From Flavivirga jejuensis (GTDB lineage Bacteria > Bacteroidota > Bacteroidia > Flavobacteriales > Flavobacteriaceae), in NCBI RefSeq assembly GCF_030540765.1, contig NZ_JAUOEL010000001.1, positions 992,001-1,056,000 on the forward strand: 64,000 nt of DNA. Direction: 5' to 3'. Position numbers and translations under genes: made by a program. The notes beneath the pieces are model-generated. The model was not told the origin of the DNA and did no database searches. It worked only from the letters and a program-made list of their open reading frames with translations. The stretch's first letter is position 1. Each line of letters begins with the position of its first letter. Positions 54,150 to 63,129 of this stretch are shown here, one piece after another.

Positions 54150-55781
54150 TCAATTATATCCAGGGTTTTGTTCTAAACCTGGTGTTTCTGCCACTGGCCC
54201 AGGAGGTATTGGGAATATTCTCATATTCGTGTCTGTATCCGTTTTATCTGTCCAAGTGTCTTCCCAAGTCCCAAATCGAATTTGGTCGGTTCTTCTATGG
54301 TACTCCCAATAGAATTCAAAACCTCGTTCATCGTACACATCTTCCAAAGTAGCACTTCCTATGGCAAAACCACTACCACCACGTGCAACTCTAACGGCAT
54401 TTACATCGGCTAAGGCATCACCAGATCCTAATCTTAATTTAGCTTCTGCCCGCATTAAATATAAATCGGCTAACCTAAATATCACGATGTCAACACCAGT
54501 ATCATCTCTATTTGCTCCTAAACCTTCTATACTCCATTTAGAAACTCGTACTCCTACAGATTGGTTTGCTGCAATCAAACTCACATCTCTAGTATGGTTT
54601 GCGAAACTAAGGTCTCTGCTAAAAAGCTGTACTGGAACAATATCAATAGTCGTCTGGTCATCATTGATAACTGCTGCTCCGTCTTCAGTCTTAATACCAA
54701 ATAATTGCCCTTCAAGAAATCCTCTGTTAATTTCATATTGAGCCAATGGTATGGTGCCTGCTTCATTAGGGTAGTTTTCCTTATAATATCTAGGGTCATT
54801 GGCTGAATCAAATTTGTCTAAAAATTCAGGTAATGTACATCCAGCATCAGAACCTTCTTCCCATCCACCATCGACCTTATAAAGAAGCCCTCTAGATAGT
54901 CCATTGGTAGTATTTCTTGAAACGCTTCTACCACTAATTCGTACAGACGTTTTCTCGTTCTTTGCTGACCATATAATCTCAGGATGGTTTTCATTGTCTG
55001 GATCAAACATGCTAAAATAATCATCGGTTTCCAAATCATGTGTTCCACTACTAATTACATCTGTGGTAAGATCAATGACCTTCTGCATATCTTCGTTTGA
55101 GAAAGAAAAGTTCGAAGCATATCGATCTTCATAAACGGCTTTGTTCAAATATACCCTTGCCATAAGCGATTTTGCGGCATCTTGAGTAAAACGTACCGTG
55201 TTTTTTCCAGTAGGAAGGCTCGACATAACTGATTCCAAGTTGGCAATAATCGTGCTTACAGCCTCAGCCCCTTTAAGGATTTGAGGGTCATCACTAAAAT
55301 TAATGTCGGTAATGCCTCGATATGGTACCTGACCATACGCATCCAAAGCCACCCACATAAAATGAGATAATAAACCTACAGCCTCTGCATGCTCTTGTGT
55401 ACCTTCTTCTAAGGAACCAATTGCCTGTGTTGCGGTAGCCAATCCTGCTGTAATATGCCCAAATGTCTCTGTAGTATAACGATGAGTAGATCCCCAATCG
55501 TGTCTATGTAATTCCTGAAAAACACCTCCGTCGAACCAATCTGATCCTCTAGTGGGTAATATACCTTCATCTGCTGAAAAGGTCTGTAAGGCAAAAAACC
55601 ATCGGTGTCCATAAACCCTTCTCATATTATTATATGCTGGAGCCAAAAGAGTTAAAGGTTCTGCGTTAGTCAACAAGTCTTCCCCGCTAGCCTCGTCAAT
55701 AATTTTCTCATCTATATCACATGATTGAAATCCGAAGAAGACAGCCAATATGATGCTAAAAATAATAGATTGTTTTTTCAT
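54150..55781 (-). CDS. SusD/RagB-family lipoprotein of the glycan/inositol locus
   Basis: This 543-residue lipoprotein has lipobox GFQSC (Cys 20) followed by DIDEK. SusD features include the N-terminal LLAPAYNNMRRVYGH, helix KSLMARVYLNKAVYED and the C-terminal DVYDERGFEFYWEYHRRTDQIRFGTW, with the usual final IFPIPP segment. It should bind the glycan imported by the SusC encoded 35 bp upstream. Its sequence is not close to the other two SusD proteins of the window, which suggests a different ligand. Confidence 0.94.
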   Translation of the reverse strand: MKKQSIIFSIILAVFFGFQSCDIDEKIIDEASGEDLLTNAEPLTLLAPAYNNMRRVYGHRWFFALQTFSADEGILPTRGSDWFDGGVFQELHRHDWGSTHRYTTETFGHITAGLATATQAIGSLEEGTQEHAEAVGLLSHFMWVALDAYGQVPYRGITDINFSDDPQILKGAEAVSTIIANLESVMSSLPTGKNTVRFTQDAAKSLMARVYLNKAVYEDRYASNFSFSNEDMQKVIDLTTDVISSGTHDLETDDYFSMFDPDNENHPEIIWSAKNEKTSVRISGRSVSRNTTNGLSRGLLYKVDGGWEEGSDAGCTLPEFLDKFDSANDPRYYKENYPNEAGTIPLAQYEINRGFLEGQLFGIKTEDGAAVINDDQTTIDIVPVQLFSRDLSFANHTRDVSLIAANQSVGVRVSKWSIEGLGANRDDTGVDIVIFRLADLYLMRAEAKLRLGSGDALADVNAVRVARGGSGFAIGSATLEDVYDERGFEFYWEYHRRTDQIRFGTWEDTWTDKTDTDTNMRIFPIPPGPVAETPGLEQNPGYN

Positions 55782-55816
55782 AATTTATATTGTATATTAA
55801 TTACTGCTATTTTAAA

Positions 55817-58759
55817 TTAAAAAGAAAGATCAAGACCTAAAATAATGGTTCTAGGACGAGGATACCCTCCAAAGTCAACGCCATAAACATTGCCGCCTCC
55901 TGTATTGATCTCAGGATCATATCCTGAATAGTCTGTTATCACAAAAAGGTTTTGACCTGTAAGATATATTCTTAAACTGTCAAGAAAAGTGTCGTTTTTA
56001 ACATTCCAACCCAATGTGGCATTGTTCAATCTTAAGAATGAACCGTCTTCAATATACCTAGATGAAGAAATTTGTGCAGACGATGGGTTTTCATTAAGAT
56101 CAAGGTATTCTCTAAAAATGTTATTCCCGTTTTGCGCCAAAGACGCAGCACTTGAATAAGCCCTTGCCGTATTATTAAAAATGTCCACGCCACTTACACC
56201 ATTAAAACCTAATGCTAAATCAAAGTTTTTGTATGATGCGTTAATATTAAATCCATAAATTGTATTAGGTAATGCGTCTCCTACTATTTCAGCATCTGAT
56301 AGTATTTCTTCGCCATTGCTATCGAATCCTTCAAATTTACGTAAAAAGAACGATCCTGCAGATTCTCCATTGGTAAAAATGCTACTTGTTTCCCCTGATG
56401 TACTAGGACCAAAAATTTCTCCAACAAACACATCTGTAGCAAGTCCTTTAATGTTATTATCCAAAAGTGATATGTTACCTGAAAAATCAAGAGAAAAATT
56501 ATCCGTTCTAATAGCATTTACATTTAATGCAAATTCAAAACCTTGATTAATAATTTCAGCATCTGAGTTTGTGTAAGTCTCTTCAGTTAAAGCAGGAACT
56601 GATGCAGAAACTTCCAAGAAGAGATCGGTAGTGTTTTTATGGAAATAGTCAAATGTACCGCTAATTTTACCATTCAATATCCCCCAATCTATTCCTACAT
56701 TATACTGTTCTGTAACTTCCCATTTTAAATCTGGGTTAGCTGTTCGTGTTGTATTCACACCATTAACAACCGTTGTCCCATTAAATGTAAAACTATTATC
56801 AAAGTCAGTATCTAAAGAGGGCTGCGCAGCTCCTACTGGGATGTTTTGGTTACCTGTTTGCCCCCAGCCTAGTCTTAATTTTAAATTGGAAAATACATCA
56901 GAATTTTCAAGAAATGCTTCTTCATTTATTTTCCACCCTAATCCAACTGCAGGGAAATAACCATATTTATTGTTATCACCAAATACTGAAGACCCATCTG
57001 CTCTAAGTGATGCCGTTATCAAGTATTTATCTAAGAAATTAGCATTAAACCTTCCAAAGAACGATTGTAATTTTCTTTCACTATTACCTGATTCGATAGT
57101 AGTAGCACCCTGAGCAACTCCTAAATTAAAAATAGGATCTATATCTCTGATTCCACCAAAATCAGCTCGTTCAATCCTTAAACTTTTATTATTGAAAGTC
57201 TGATATGAATGACCCGCAAGAACATCAAAATTCCATTTATCATAACTCTTTGTATATGTTAGGAAATTTTCTATTAACAGATTAGAATCTTCTCTTGAAT
57301 CCTGAACAATCTGATCTTCGGTTTGGTCTCCTCCATCATCAGAATTATTGAACAGTCTGAAAAAACGATCTGTATCTGAATTCTCGTAACCAAAGTTAAT
57401 CTTATAATCTAAGCCATCAATAATAGTATACGTCGTAGTAAAGTTAGCCAAAACTCTTTTGCTTTCGGCTCTGTCACGATATAAATCAAAAAATGACACA
57501 GGATTGTCTGTAGCACCCGTTCTTGTAGTTACCTCACCATCATCATCAAAAACTGCAGAGGTTGGGTTGGCTCTAAGCGCTCCAATAATGACACTTCCTA
57601 AAGCCTGGCTTTCGTCTGTAAGATTAGCTGCCGTAAGGTTAGCACGGAATTTTAATCGGTCATCCAATAGTGAAGTACCTACATTTAATCTTCCAGTAAC
57701 ACTTTCATGCCCTGTAGTTTTCACTACACCTTCTTGATCTAGATAACTCAATGATACATTATATGTTGTTGTACCAGCTCCGCCAGAAAACCCTAAATTG
57801 TAATTATTTACTTGGGCTGTTTGATAAATCTCATCTTGCCAGTCGGTATTAGCATTTGCTGCATCAATATAAGATTCGGGAGTTCTAGGAGTATCTAACA
57901 AAGGACCCAAACGCGAAGTTTGCTCTCTATATTCGCTAGCACTTAGTAGATCAATATCTCTAGCTACTGTAGAAAACCCTGTTGATGTACTGAAGGTAAC
58001 CTTTGTTTTACCTACTTTTCCTTTTTTGGTTTTTATTAGCACAACTCCATTGGATGCTCTCGTACCATAAATTGCTGTAGCAGAAGCATCTTTTAAAACA
58101 GTAATGCTCTCTATATCTTTTGGATTCAAAAAATTTAAAGGACTTTTTGATCTTGTAGTTCCTCCAATACCATCAAGACCATTTGAACCAGAAGATCCTC
58201 CATCTAAAGGAACACCATCAACCACAAACAGTGGGTTACTAGAAGTCGTTATTGAACTCACGCCACGAATATTGATATCTACAGCACTTCCTGGTTCTCC
58301 AGAACCTGTAGTTACATTAACACCAGCCATTTTACCTTGTAATAATTGACCAGGTGAATTCGAAATACCTTTGTTGAAATCTTTGGTGCCAATCACTTTA
58401 ACAGAACCCGTTAAATCTTTTGATTTTACACCTCCATAACCAACTAAGACGATTTCCTCAAGTTGTGCAGTGTCTTCTTGTAGTTTTACATTTAATGATG
58501 ATTGTCTAGTGTAAGTAACTTCCATAGTTAGATAGCCTAGATAAGAAAACACTAAGATGTCTCCGTTACTAGCATTAATACTATACTTGCCATCAAAATC
58601 TGTGGCAGTTCCTGTAACAGTCCCCTTAATAAGGACATTAACCCCTGCTATAGGGATGTTCTGTTCGTCGGTTACCTTTCCAGTCACCTTACTTTGTGCC
58701 CATGAAGTAAATGAAAAGCCTACAAGGCAGACCATTATTAAAAGTTTCAGTTTTTTCAT
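55817..58759 (-). CDS. SusC-family TonB-dependent transporter of the glycan/inositol locus
   Basis: This 980-residue outer-membrane transporter heads the 30-kb left-going gene group. It has a signal peptide (about 1-21, TSWAQ), a carboxypeptidase-regulatory-like domain (about 22-100), the motif EEIVLVGYG near 103-111, a plug with DASATAIYGTRASNGVVLI, and a barrel ending DLSF. The import substrate is inferred from the neighbours to be a fucose-, mannose- and glucuronate-containing oligosaccharide. Sixty bp before the start is a 21-bp-spaced direct repeat (58819-58849), the likely binding site of the HTCS. Confidence 0.95.
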   Translation of the reverse strand: MKKLKLLIMVCLVGFSFTSWAQSKVTGKVTDEQNIPIAGVNVLIKGTVTGTATDFDGKYSINASNGDILVFSYLGYLTMEVTYTRQSSLNVKLQEDTAQLEEIVLVGYGGVKSKDLTGSVKVIGTKDFNKGISNSPGQLLQGKMAGVNVTTGSGEPGSAVDINIRGVSSITTSSNPLFVVDGVPLDGGSSGSNGLDGIGGTTRSKSPLNFLNPKDIESITVLKDASATAIYGTRASNGVVLIKTKKGKVGKTKVTFSTSTGFSTVARDIDLLSASEYREQTSRLGPLLDTPRTPESYIDAANANTDWQDEIYQTAQVNNYNLGFSGGAGTTTYNVSLSYLDQEGVVKTTGHESVTGRLNVGTSLLDDRLKFRANLTAANLTDESQALGSVIIGALRANPTSAVFDDDGEVTTRTGATDNPVSFFDLYRDRAESKRVLANFTTTYTIIDGLDYKINFGYENSDTDRFFRLFNNSDDGGDQTEDQIVQDSREDSNLLIENFLTYTKSYDKWNFDVLAGHSYQTFNNKSLRIERADFGGIRDIDPIFNLGVAQGATTIESGNSERKLQSFFGRFNANFLDKYLITASLRADGSSVFGDNNKYGYFPAVGLGWKINEEAFLENSDVFSNLKLRLGWGQTGNQNIPVGAAQPSLDTDFDNSFTFNGTTVVNGVNTTRTANPDLKWEVTEQYNVGIDWGILNGKISGTFDYFHKNTTDLFLEVSASVPALTEETYTNSDAEIINQGFEFALNVNAIRTDNFSLDFSGNISLLDNNIKGLATDVFVGEIFGPSTSGETSSIFTNGESAGSFFLRKFEGFDSNGEEILSDAEIVGDALPNTIYGFNINASYKNFDLALGFNGVSGVDIFNNTARAYSSAASLAQNGNNIFREYLDLNENPSSAQISSSRYIEDGSFLRLNNATLGWNVKNDTFLDSLRIYLTGQNLFVITDYSGYDPEINTGGGNVYGVDFGGYPRPRTIILGLDLSF

Positions 58760-58818
58760 ATTCTATAATGTTTAGTTATTTTTGAATAGCTAATTTAATT
58801 TTAAAGATTTGATGGTAA

Positions 58819-58849
58819 ATGGATATATCATTCCAAAACATGGATATAT
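58819..58849 (-). promoter_or_regulatory. 21-bp-spaced direct repeat upstream of susC (candidate HTCS site)
   Basis: On the minus strand ATATATCCAT occurs twice (58849-58840 and 58828-58819), 21 bp start to start, with TTTTGG in the spacer. It ends 59 bp before the susC start. Layout and bases match the sites upstream of MIOX and of the DUF1080 gene. Confidence 0.7.
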
Positions 58850-58954
58850 TGTTTAATCTTGAGGTAGTTATTAACATATTTTATTGGTTTTGGAAAGGAA
58901 TATTTTAATTGTTAGCTTTGAGAACTTAACAAAGCCTGTTTTTTAATATGACCA

Positions 58955-58985
58955 ATTTGTACATGCTAATGGGTAAAATGTCCAT
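58955..58985 (+). promoter_or_regulatory. 21-bp-spaced direct repeat upstream of the DUF1080 gene (candidate HTCS site)
   Basis: On the + strand ATTTGTACAT (58955-58964) and AAATGTCCAT (58976-58985) lie 21 bp apart, with TGG in the spacer, ending 56 bp before the start codon at 59042. It is the least perfect of the three repeats, but spacing and distance to the start agree. Confidence 0.55.
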
Positions 58986-59041
58986 CTAGAAGCCGTGCAT
59001 ATAAACTAAATTTAAAATTCTTTAAACTAATATTTTTAATA

Positions 59042-60430
59042 ATGAAAAAAATGCTCTTTCACAGTAAAATGGTTGCCCTTTTTACAATACTTATCTCACT
59101 TAGTTGCTCTCAAAAACCTAAAGATGATACGCCATGGATAGATTTATTTGACGGTCAAACTTTAAACGGTTGGACACAAAAAGGCGGTAATGCGACATAT
59201 GAAGTTCGCAATGGAACGATTGTTGGCACAACAGTACACAATACGCCAAATACTTTTCTAACTACAGAAAAATTATACGGGGATTTTATTTTAGAATTGG
59301 AATATAAGGTAGATTCTACCATGAATTCTGGTATACAAATACGCAGTAATAGCTTTCCGCATTATAGAGATGGACGTGTGCATGGCTATCAAGTTGAAAT
59401 AGATCCTTCCGAACGTGCTTGGAGCGGTGGTATTTATGATGAGTCTAGACGTGGTTGGCTTAATACTTTAGAAAATAACCCCGAAGCTCAAAAAGCTTTT
59501 AAACAAAATGATTGGAATCATTATCGTATTGAAGCTATTGGAGATACCTTAAAAACTTGGGTTAATGGTGTTGCTGCATCCTATTTAATTGATGAAAAAA
59601 CAGCTAGCGGATTTATTTGTTTGCAAGTGCATAGTATTAAAGCAGACAAGCAAGCGGGAACAGAAATTATATGGAAAAATATCAAAATAGTAACTGATAG
59701 TGTTTCTAAATATTCAACAAAATCAGCACTTCAACCAATTGTCACAAAAAACAAGTTAACTATAGATGAGACCAAAAAAGGTTGGAAATTGCTATGGGAT
59801 GGTGAAACAACAAATGGATGGCGAGGAGCTAAACTAGAAGGTTTTCCTGAAAGTGGATGGAAAATCGAAAATGGTGAATTAATAGTATTAGCTTCTGGTG
59901 GTGCTGAATCCACAGCTGGGGGTGATATTGTTACTGAAGCTTTGTATGGCGATTTTGAATTATCAGTAGACTTTAAGTTAACCCCTGGTGCTAACAGTGG
60001 GATAAAGTATTATGTTGATACCAATATTAATAAAGGTAAAGGTTCTTCTATTGGTTTAGAATACCAAATTTTAGATGACGATTTACATCCAGACGCAAAA
60101 CTTGGAAATCATGAAGGAAGTAGAACGGTTAGTTCGCTTTACGACTTGATTCAAGCCGATATAAATAAGCCGATAAAGCCCATTGGAGAATGGAATACCG
60201 CTTACATTATTTCTAAAAATAATCATGTAGAACACTGGTTAAATGGTACGAAAGTTCTGGAATACGAAAGAAAAAGTGACGATTATCGTAAACTAGTATC
60301 TGAAAGTAAATACGTAAAATGGCCAAATTTTGGTGAGCTAGATAAAGGTCAGATTCTACTTCAGGATCATGGTGACTTAGTAGCTTTCAAAAATGTAAAA
60401 ATTCACCCTATAAACAATATTAAAGAATAA
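59042..60430 (+). CDS. Lipoprotein with two DUF1080 (3-keto-disaccharide hydrolase) domains
   Basis: This 462-residue lipoprotein (lipobox SLSC, near residue 23) carries two DUF1080 jelly-roll domains. The first (about 33-215) has WIDLFDGQTLNGWTQKGG, LYGDFILELEYKVDSTMNSGIQIRS and HGYQVEIDP. The second (about 243-457) has KLLWDGETTNGWRGAK, LYGDFELSVDFKLTPGANSGIKYY and IGLEYQILDDD. Family members cleave glycosides after the sugar has been oxidised at C3, working with Gfo/Idh/MocA oxidoreductases. Two such oxidoreductases are encoded directly downstream (5 bp and 40 bp gaps). It probably acts in the periplasm or at the surface. Confidence 0.87.
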   Translation: MKKMLFHSKMVALFTILISLSCSQKPKDDTPWIDLFDGQTLNGWTQKGGNATYEVRNGTIVGTTVHNTPNTFLTTEKLYGDFILELEYKVDSTMNSGIQIRSNSFPHYRDGRVHGYQVEIDPSERAWSGGIYDESRRGWLNTLENNPEAQKAFKQNDWNHYRIEAIGDTLKTWVNGVAASYLIDEKTASGFICLQVHSIKADKQAGTEIIWKNIKIVTDSVSKYSTKSALQPIVTKNKLTIDETKKGWKLLWDGETTNGWRGAKLEGFPESGWKIENGELIVLASGGAESTAGGDIVTEALYGDFELSVDFKLTPGANSGIKYYVDTNINKGKGSSIGLEYQILDDDLHPDAKLGNHEGSRTVSSLYDLIQADINKPIKPIGEWNTAYIISKNNHVEHWLNGTKVLEYERKSDDYRKLVSESKYVKWPNFGELDKGQILLQDHGDLVAFKNVKIHPINNIKE

Positions 60431-60435
60431 CGATT

Positions 60436-61785
60436 ATGAGTACAAACAGAAGAGATTTTATTAAAAAAGCAGCCATTGGAGCTGTGGGGGTTACACTAGG
60501 TTCTACTAGTGCTAATGCTATGACAGCAAAAAGTTATTCAAAAATTATTGGAGCGAATGATAGATTACATGTTGCTATACAAGGATTAGGAAGACGGTAC
60601 AATGCCTATTTAGGAGCCATTGCAGCTAAAAAAAGTAATGTAGAATTACTTTATTTATGTGATGTTATGAAAAGTCAGAGAGATAAAGCAGGAGAAGCCG
60701 TATCAAAAGTGTTATCTAATAAACCTGTTTTAGAAAATGATATCAGAAAAATAATTAATGATAAAAAAGTAGATGCTATTTTTATGGCAACTCCAGACCA
60801 TTGGCATGCGCCAGGAGCTTGTATGGCAATGCAAGCTGGTAAACATGTGTATTTAGAAAAGCCTTGCAGCCATAACCCTGAAGAAGGCGAATTGTTAGTG
60901 GCATATCAAAAAAAGTACAATAAGGTTGTGCAGATGGGTAATCAACAACGCTCATCATTGCAATCTCAAGAAATCATAAAAGAAATTCATAATGGTGTTA
61001 TTGGAGATGTGTATAATGCCGTAGCTTTTTATACAAGTAAAAGAGGACGTGTACCAAATCAAGAAAAAGCAAATCCACCCGAAGGTTTAGATTGGGATCT
61101 GTTTCAAGGGCCTGCTCCAAGAAGAGCATATACCCATGATACTTGGAATTACAATTGGCATTGGTATGGCTGGGACTATGGAACTGCTGAAATGGGAAAT
61201 AATGCCACCCACGAATTAGATATTGCTCGTTGGGCTTTAGATGTGAAACACCCTGAACACGTAGAAGTGAAATCTGGCAAACATCATTATAAAGATGATG
61301 GTTGGGAAATGTACGACACTATGGAAGCGACATTTAAATTTGCAGGTAACAGAACCATTCAATGGGACGGACGAAGTAGAAATGGCTATGATAAATATGG
61401 TGGAGGTAGAGGAACTATCATTTATGGTTCTAATGGCTCTGTTTTTATAGATCGGGATGGATATAAACTATATGATTTGAAAGGTGAACTCATTAAAGAA
61501 AACGTAGTACCTGGAATTGAATCTGGAAATTCACTTGGTGGAGGTGGTAAACTTTCAACATTTCATACTTTAAACTTTTTTGATGCTATTAGGGGTAAAG
61601 CTGAATTAACGTCTCCTATAGATCAAGGAGCAACAAGCCAATTATTAACACATTATGCAAATATTGCTTCTCGTATTGATGATTCTTTTGACGTTGATGA
61701 GAAAACAGGACGTATTTTTAATAGAGAAGCTATGAAACTGTGGTCTAGAACTTACGAACCTGGATGGGAGATTAAAGCGGTATAA
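60436..61785 (+). CDS. Tat-exported Gfo/Idh/MocA-family oxidoreductase (first)
   Basis: This 449-residue protein begins with a twin-arginine signal (NRRDFIKKAAIGAVGVTLG), so it is exported folded, probably with tightly bound NAD(P). The Rossmann domain shows AIQGLGRRYNAY and the family Lys in VYLEKPCSHNPEEGELL. The C-terminal domain has AEMGNNATHELDIARWAL, with the catalytic-region His and Asp, and AFYTSKRGRVPN. It may oxidise a glycoside to the 3-keto form for cleavage by the DUF1080 protein. That function is inferred from neighbours and family precedent. Confidence 0.9.
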   Translation: MSTNRRDFIKKAAIGAVGVTLGSTSANAMTAKSYSKIIGANDRLHVAIQGLGRRYNAYLGAIAAKKSNVELLYLCDVMKSQRDKAGEAVSKVLSNKPVLENDIRKIINDKKVDAIFMATPDHWHAPGACMAMQAGKHVYLEKPCSHNPEEGELLVAYQKKYNKVVQMGNQQRSSLQSQEIIKEIHNGVIGDVYNAVAFYTSKRGRVPNQEKANPPEGLDWDLFQGPAPRRAYTHDTWNYNWHWYGWDYGTAEMGNNATHELDIARWALDVKHPEHVEVKSGKHHYKDDGWEMYDTMEATFKFAGNRTIQWDGRSRNGYDKYGGGRGTIIYGSNGSVFIDRDGYKLYDLKGELIKENVVPGIESGNSLGGGGKLSTFHTLNFFDAIRGKAELTSPIDQGATSQLLTHYANIASRIDDSFDVDEKTGRIFNREAMKLWSRTYEPGWEIKAV

Positions 61786-61825
61786 TTTTTGTATCAATAT
61801 ACTCCAAATCAGTAAAAACAAGTAA

Positions 61826-63007
61826 ATGAAAAGAAGAGAGTTCGTAATTAAAAGCACTTTAGCTTCGGCTGCAGTAGCAACAACAGCTGTAGCCATGGGA
61901 AGTGCTTTTAATTTCAAAAATGCCAATGAAACTTTAAATATTGGAATTATTGGTACTGGAGATAGAGGGAAAGGCCTTATTCCAAATATTAATGGAATTA
62001 ATAATTTTAATGTTATTGCTTGTTGCGATGTGCTTCCATTTCGTTTGCAAGAAGGCTTAAAAAAAGTCAATGGCAAAGCAAAAGGATATAGTGATTATCG
62101 TAAATTATTAGATAATAAAGACATTGATGCTATATTGGTTTCTACGCCGTTCAATACACATTCTCAAATTGCCATAGATGCCTTAGATGCTGGCAAACAT
62201 GTGTATTGTGAAAAAACAATGGCAAAAGGATACGATGGTATTCAGAATTTGATTAAAAAAGTAGAAGACTCTAAAACTATTTTTCAAACAGGGCATCAAT
62301 ACCATAGTTCTAGATTATACACCCATGTGGTAGATTTGATTAAAAAAGGAAAAATAGGAAAAGTAGTTGCTTTTGAATGCCAATGGAACCGTCATGGAGA
62401 TTGGAGGCGTCCTGTTCCGCAGGCAGATCTAGAAAAAATTATCAACTGGCGTATGTATCGTGAATACTCTGGTGGATTACTAGCTGAGCTTTGTTCGCAT
62501 CAGATAGATTTTGCAAATTGGGTTTTAGATGAAACGCCTAGCCAGGTTATGGGAACTGGTGGGGTAGATTATTGGAAAGATGGTAGAGAAACTTATGATA
62601 ATATTCATCTTATTTATAATTACCCAAGCGGTGTTAAAGCAACGTTTACATGCTTAACGAGTAATGCTAAAGATGGGTATAAAATAAAAGTAATGGGGGA
62701 TAAAGGCACTATTATTTTAGATTATGCCAAAGCTTGGTTTTTCCCAGAAGGACTAGGAAAAAAGGAGTTAGGCGAATTAGATGGTGTTTCTGGAGCAACA
62801 GTGAAATGGGATAAAGACTTAGGTATTCCTATAAATATTGAACATAAAGAACCTAGTGAGCAAGCATTGATCGATTTTAAAGATAACATTCTTTTAAACA
62901 AAGAACCGATATCAAATATTACTACTGGTGCTAATGCGGCTATTTGTATTCAAATGGGATTAGATGCTATGTATGGTAATAAAATTATTACAAGACCAGT
63001 GTTGTAA
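61826..63007 (+). CDS. Tat-exported Gfo/Idh/MocA-family oxidoreductase (second)
   Basis: This 393-residue protein starts with the twin-arginine motif KRREFVIKSTLASAAVATTAVA. The NAD-binding motif is IGIIGTGDRGKGL. The family EKP motif reads EKT (VYCEKTMAKGYDG), keeping the Lys. ELCSHQIDFANWVL carries the His and Asp of the substrate site. It is only distantly similar to the first oxidoreductase. Two such enzymes with one DUF1080 protein suggest oxidation and later re-reduction, or two different sugar positions. The gap to the upstream gene is 40 bp. Confidence 0.88.
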   Translation: MKRREFVIKSTLASAAVATTAVAMGSAFNFKNANETLNIGIIGTGDRGKGLIPNINGINNFNVIACCDVLPFRLQEGLKKVNGKAKGYSDYRKLLDNKDIDAILVSTPFNTHSQIAIDALDAGKHVYCEKTMAKGYDGIQNLIKKVEDSKTIFQTGHQYHSSRLYTHVVDLIKKGKIGKVVAFECQWNRHGDWRRPVPQADLEKIINWRMYREYSGGLLAELCSHQIDFANWVLDETPSQVMGTGGVDYWKDGRETYDNIHLIYNYPSGVKATFTCLTSNAKDGYKIKVMGDKGTIILDYAKAWFFPEGLGKKELGELDGVSGATVKWDKDLGIPINIEHKEPSEQALIDFKDNILLNKEPISNITTGANAAICIQMGLDAMYGNKIITRPVL

Positions 63008-63129
63008 TAATTGAATTCGTGTGAATTTGTGTAAAAAGTTTTTAGAAGCTGAAAACGAAATGCACTAAAGTACATAGTTTTAACTACATTTGAGACCAAT
63101 AAAATAAGTAAAATAATAAACGGATTTAT

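Larger units (their letters stand above)
58760..59041. other. Divergent control region of the glycan/inositol regulon
   Basis: No gene lies in this 282-bp region. It separates the left-going susC group from the right-going DUF1080 group and holds one 21-bp-spaced direct repeat for each direction (58819-58849 and 58955-58985). Clear -33 elements are absent, which is common for promoters that need an activator. Confidence 0.65.

Noticed and set aside
54361-54741. 126-codon plus-strand frame opposite susD
   Set aside because: It lies entirely within a clear SusD gene on the other strand and shows no domain; it is an antisense shadow.
28604-58759. Fucoidan or glucuronoxylan as substrate of the large locus
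   Set aside because: No sulfatase is encoded, as fucoidan use would need, and no GH10, GH11 or GH43 xylan enzyme is present, despite GH29, GH115 and acetyl esterase genes. The window could still miss distant partners.
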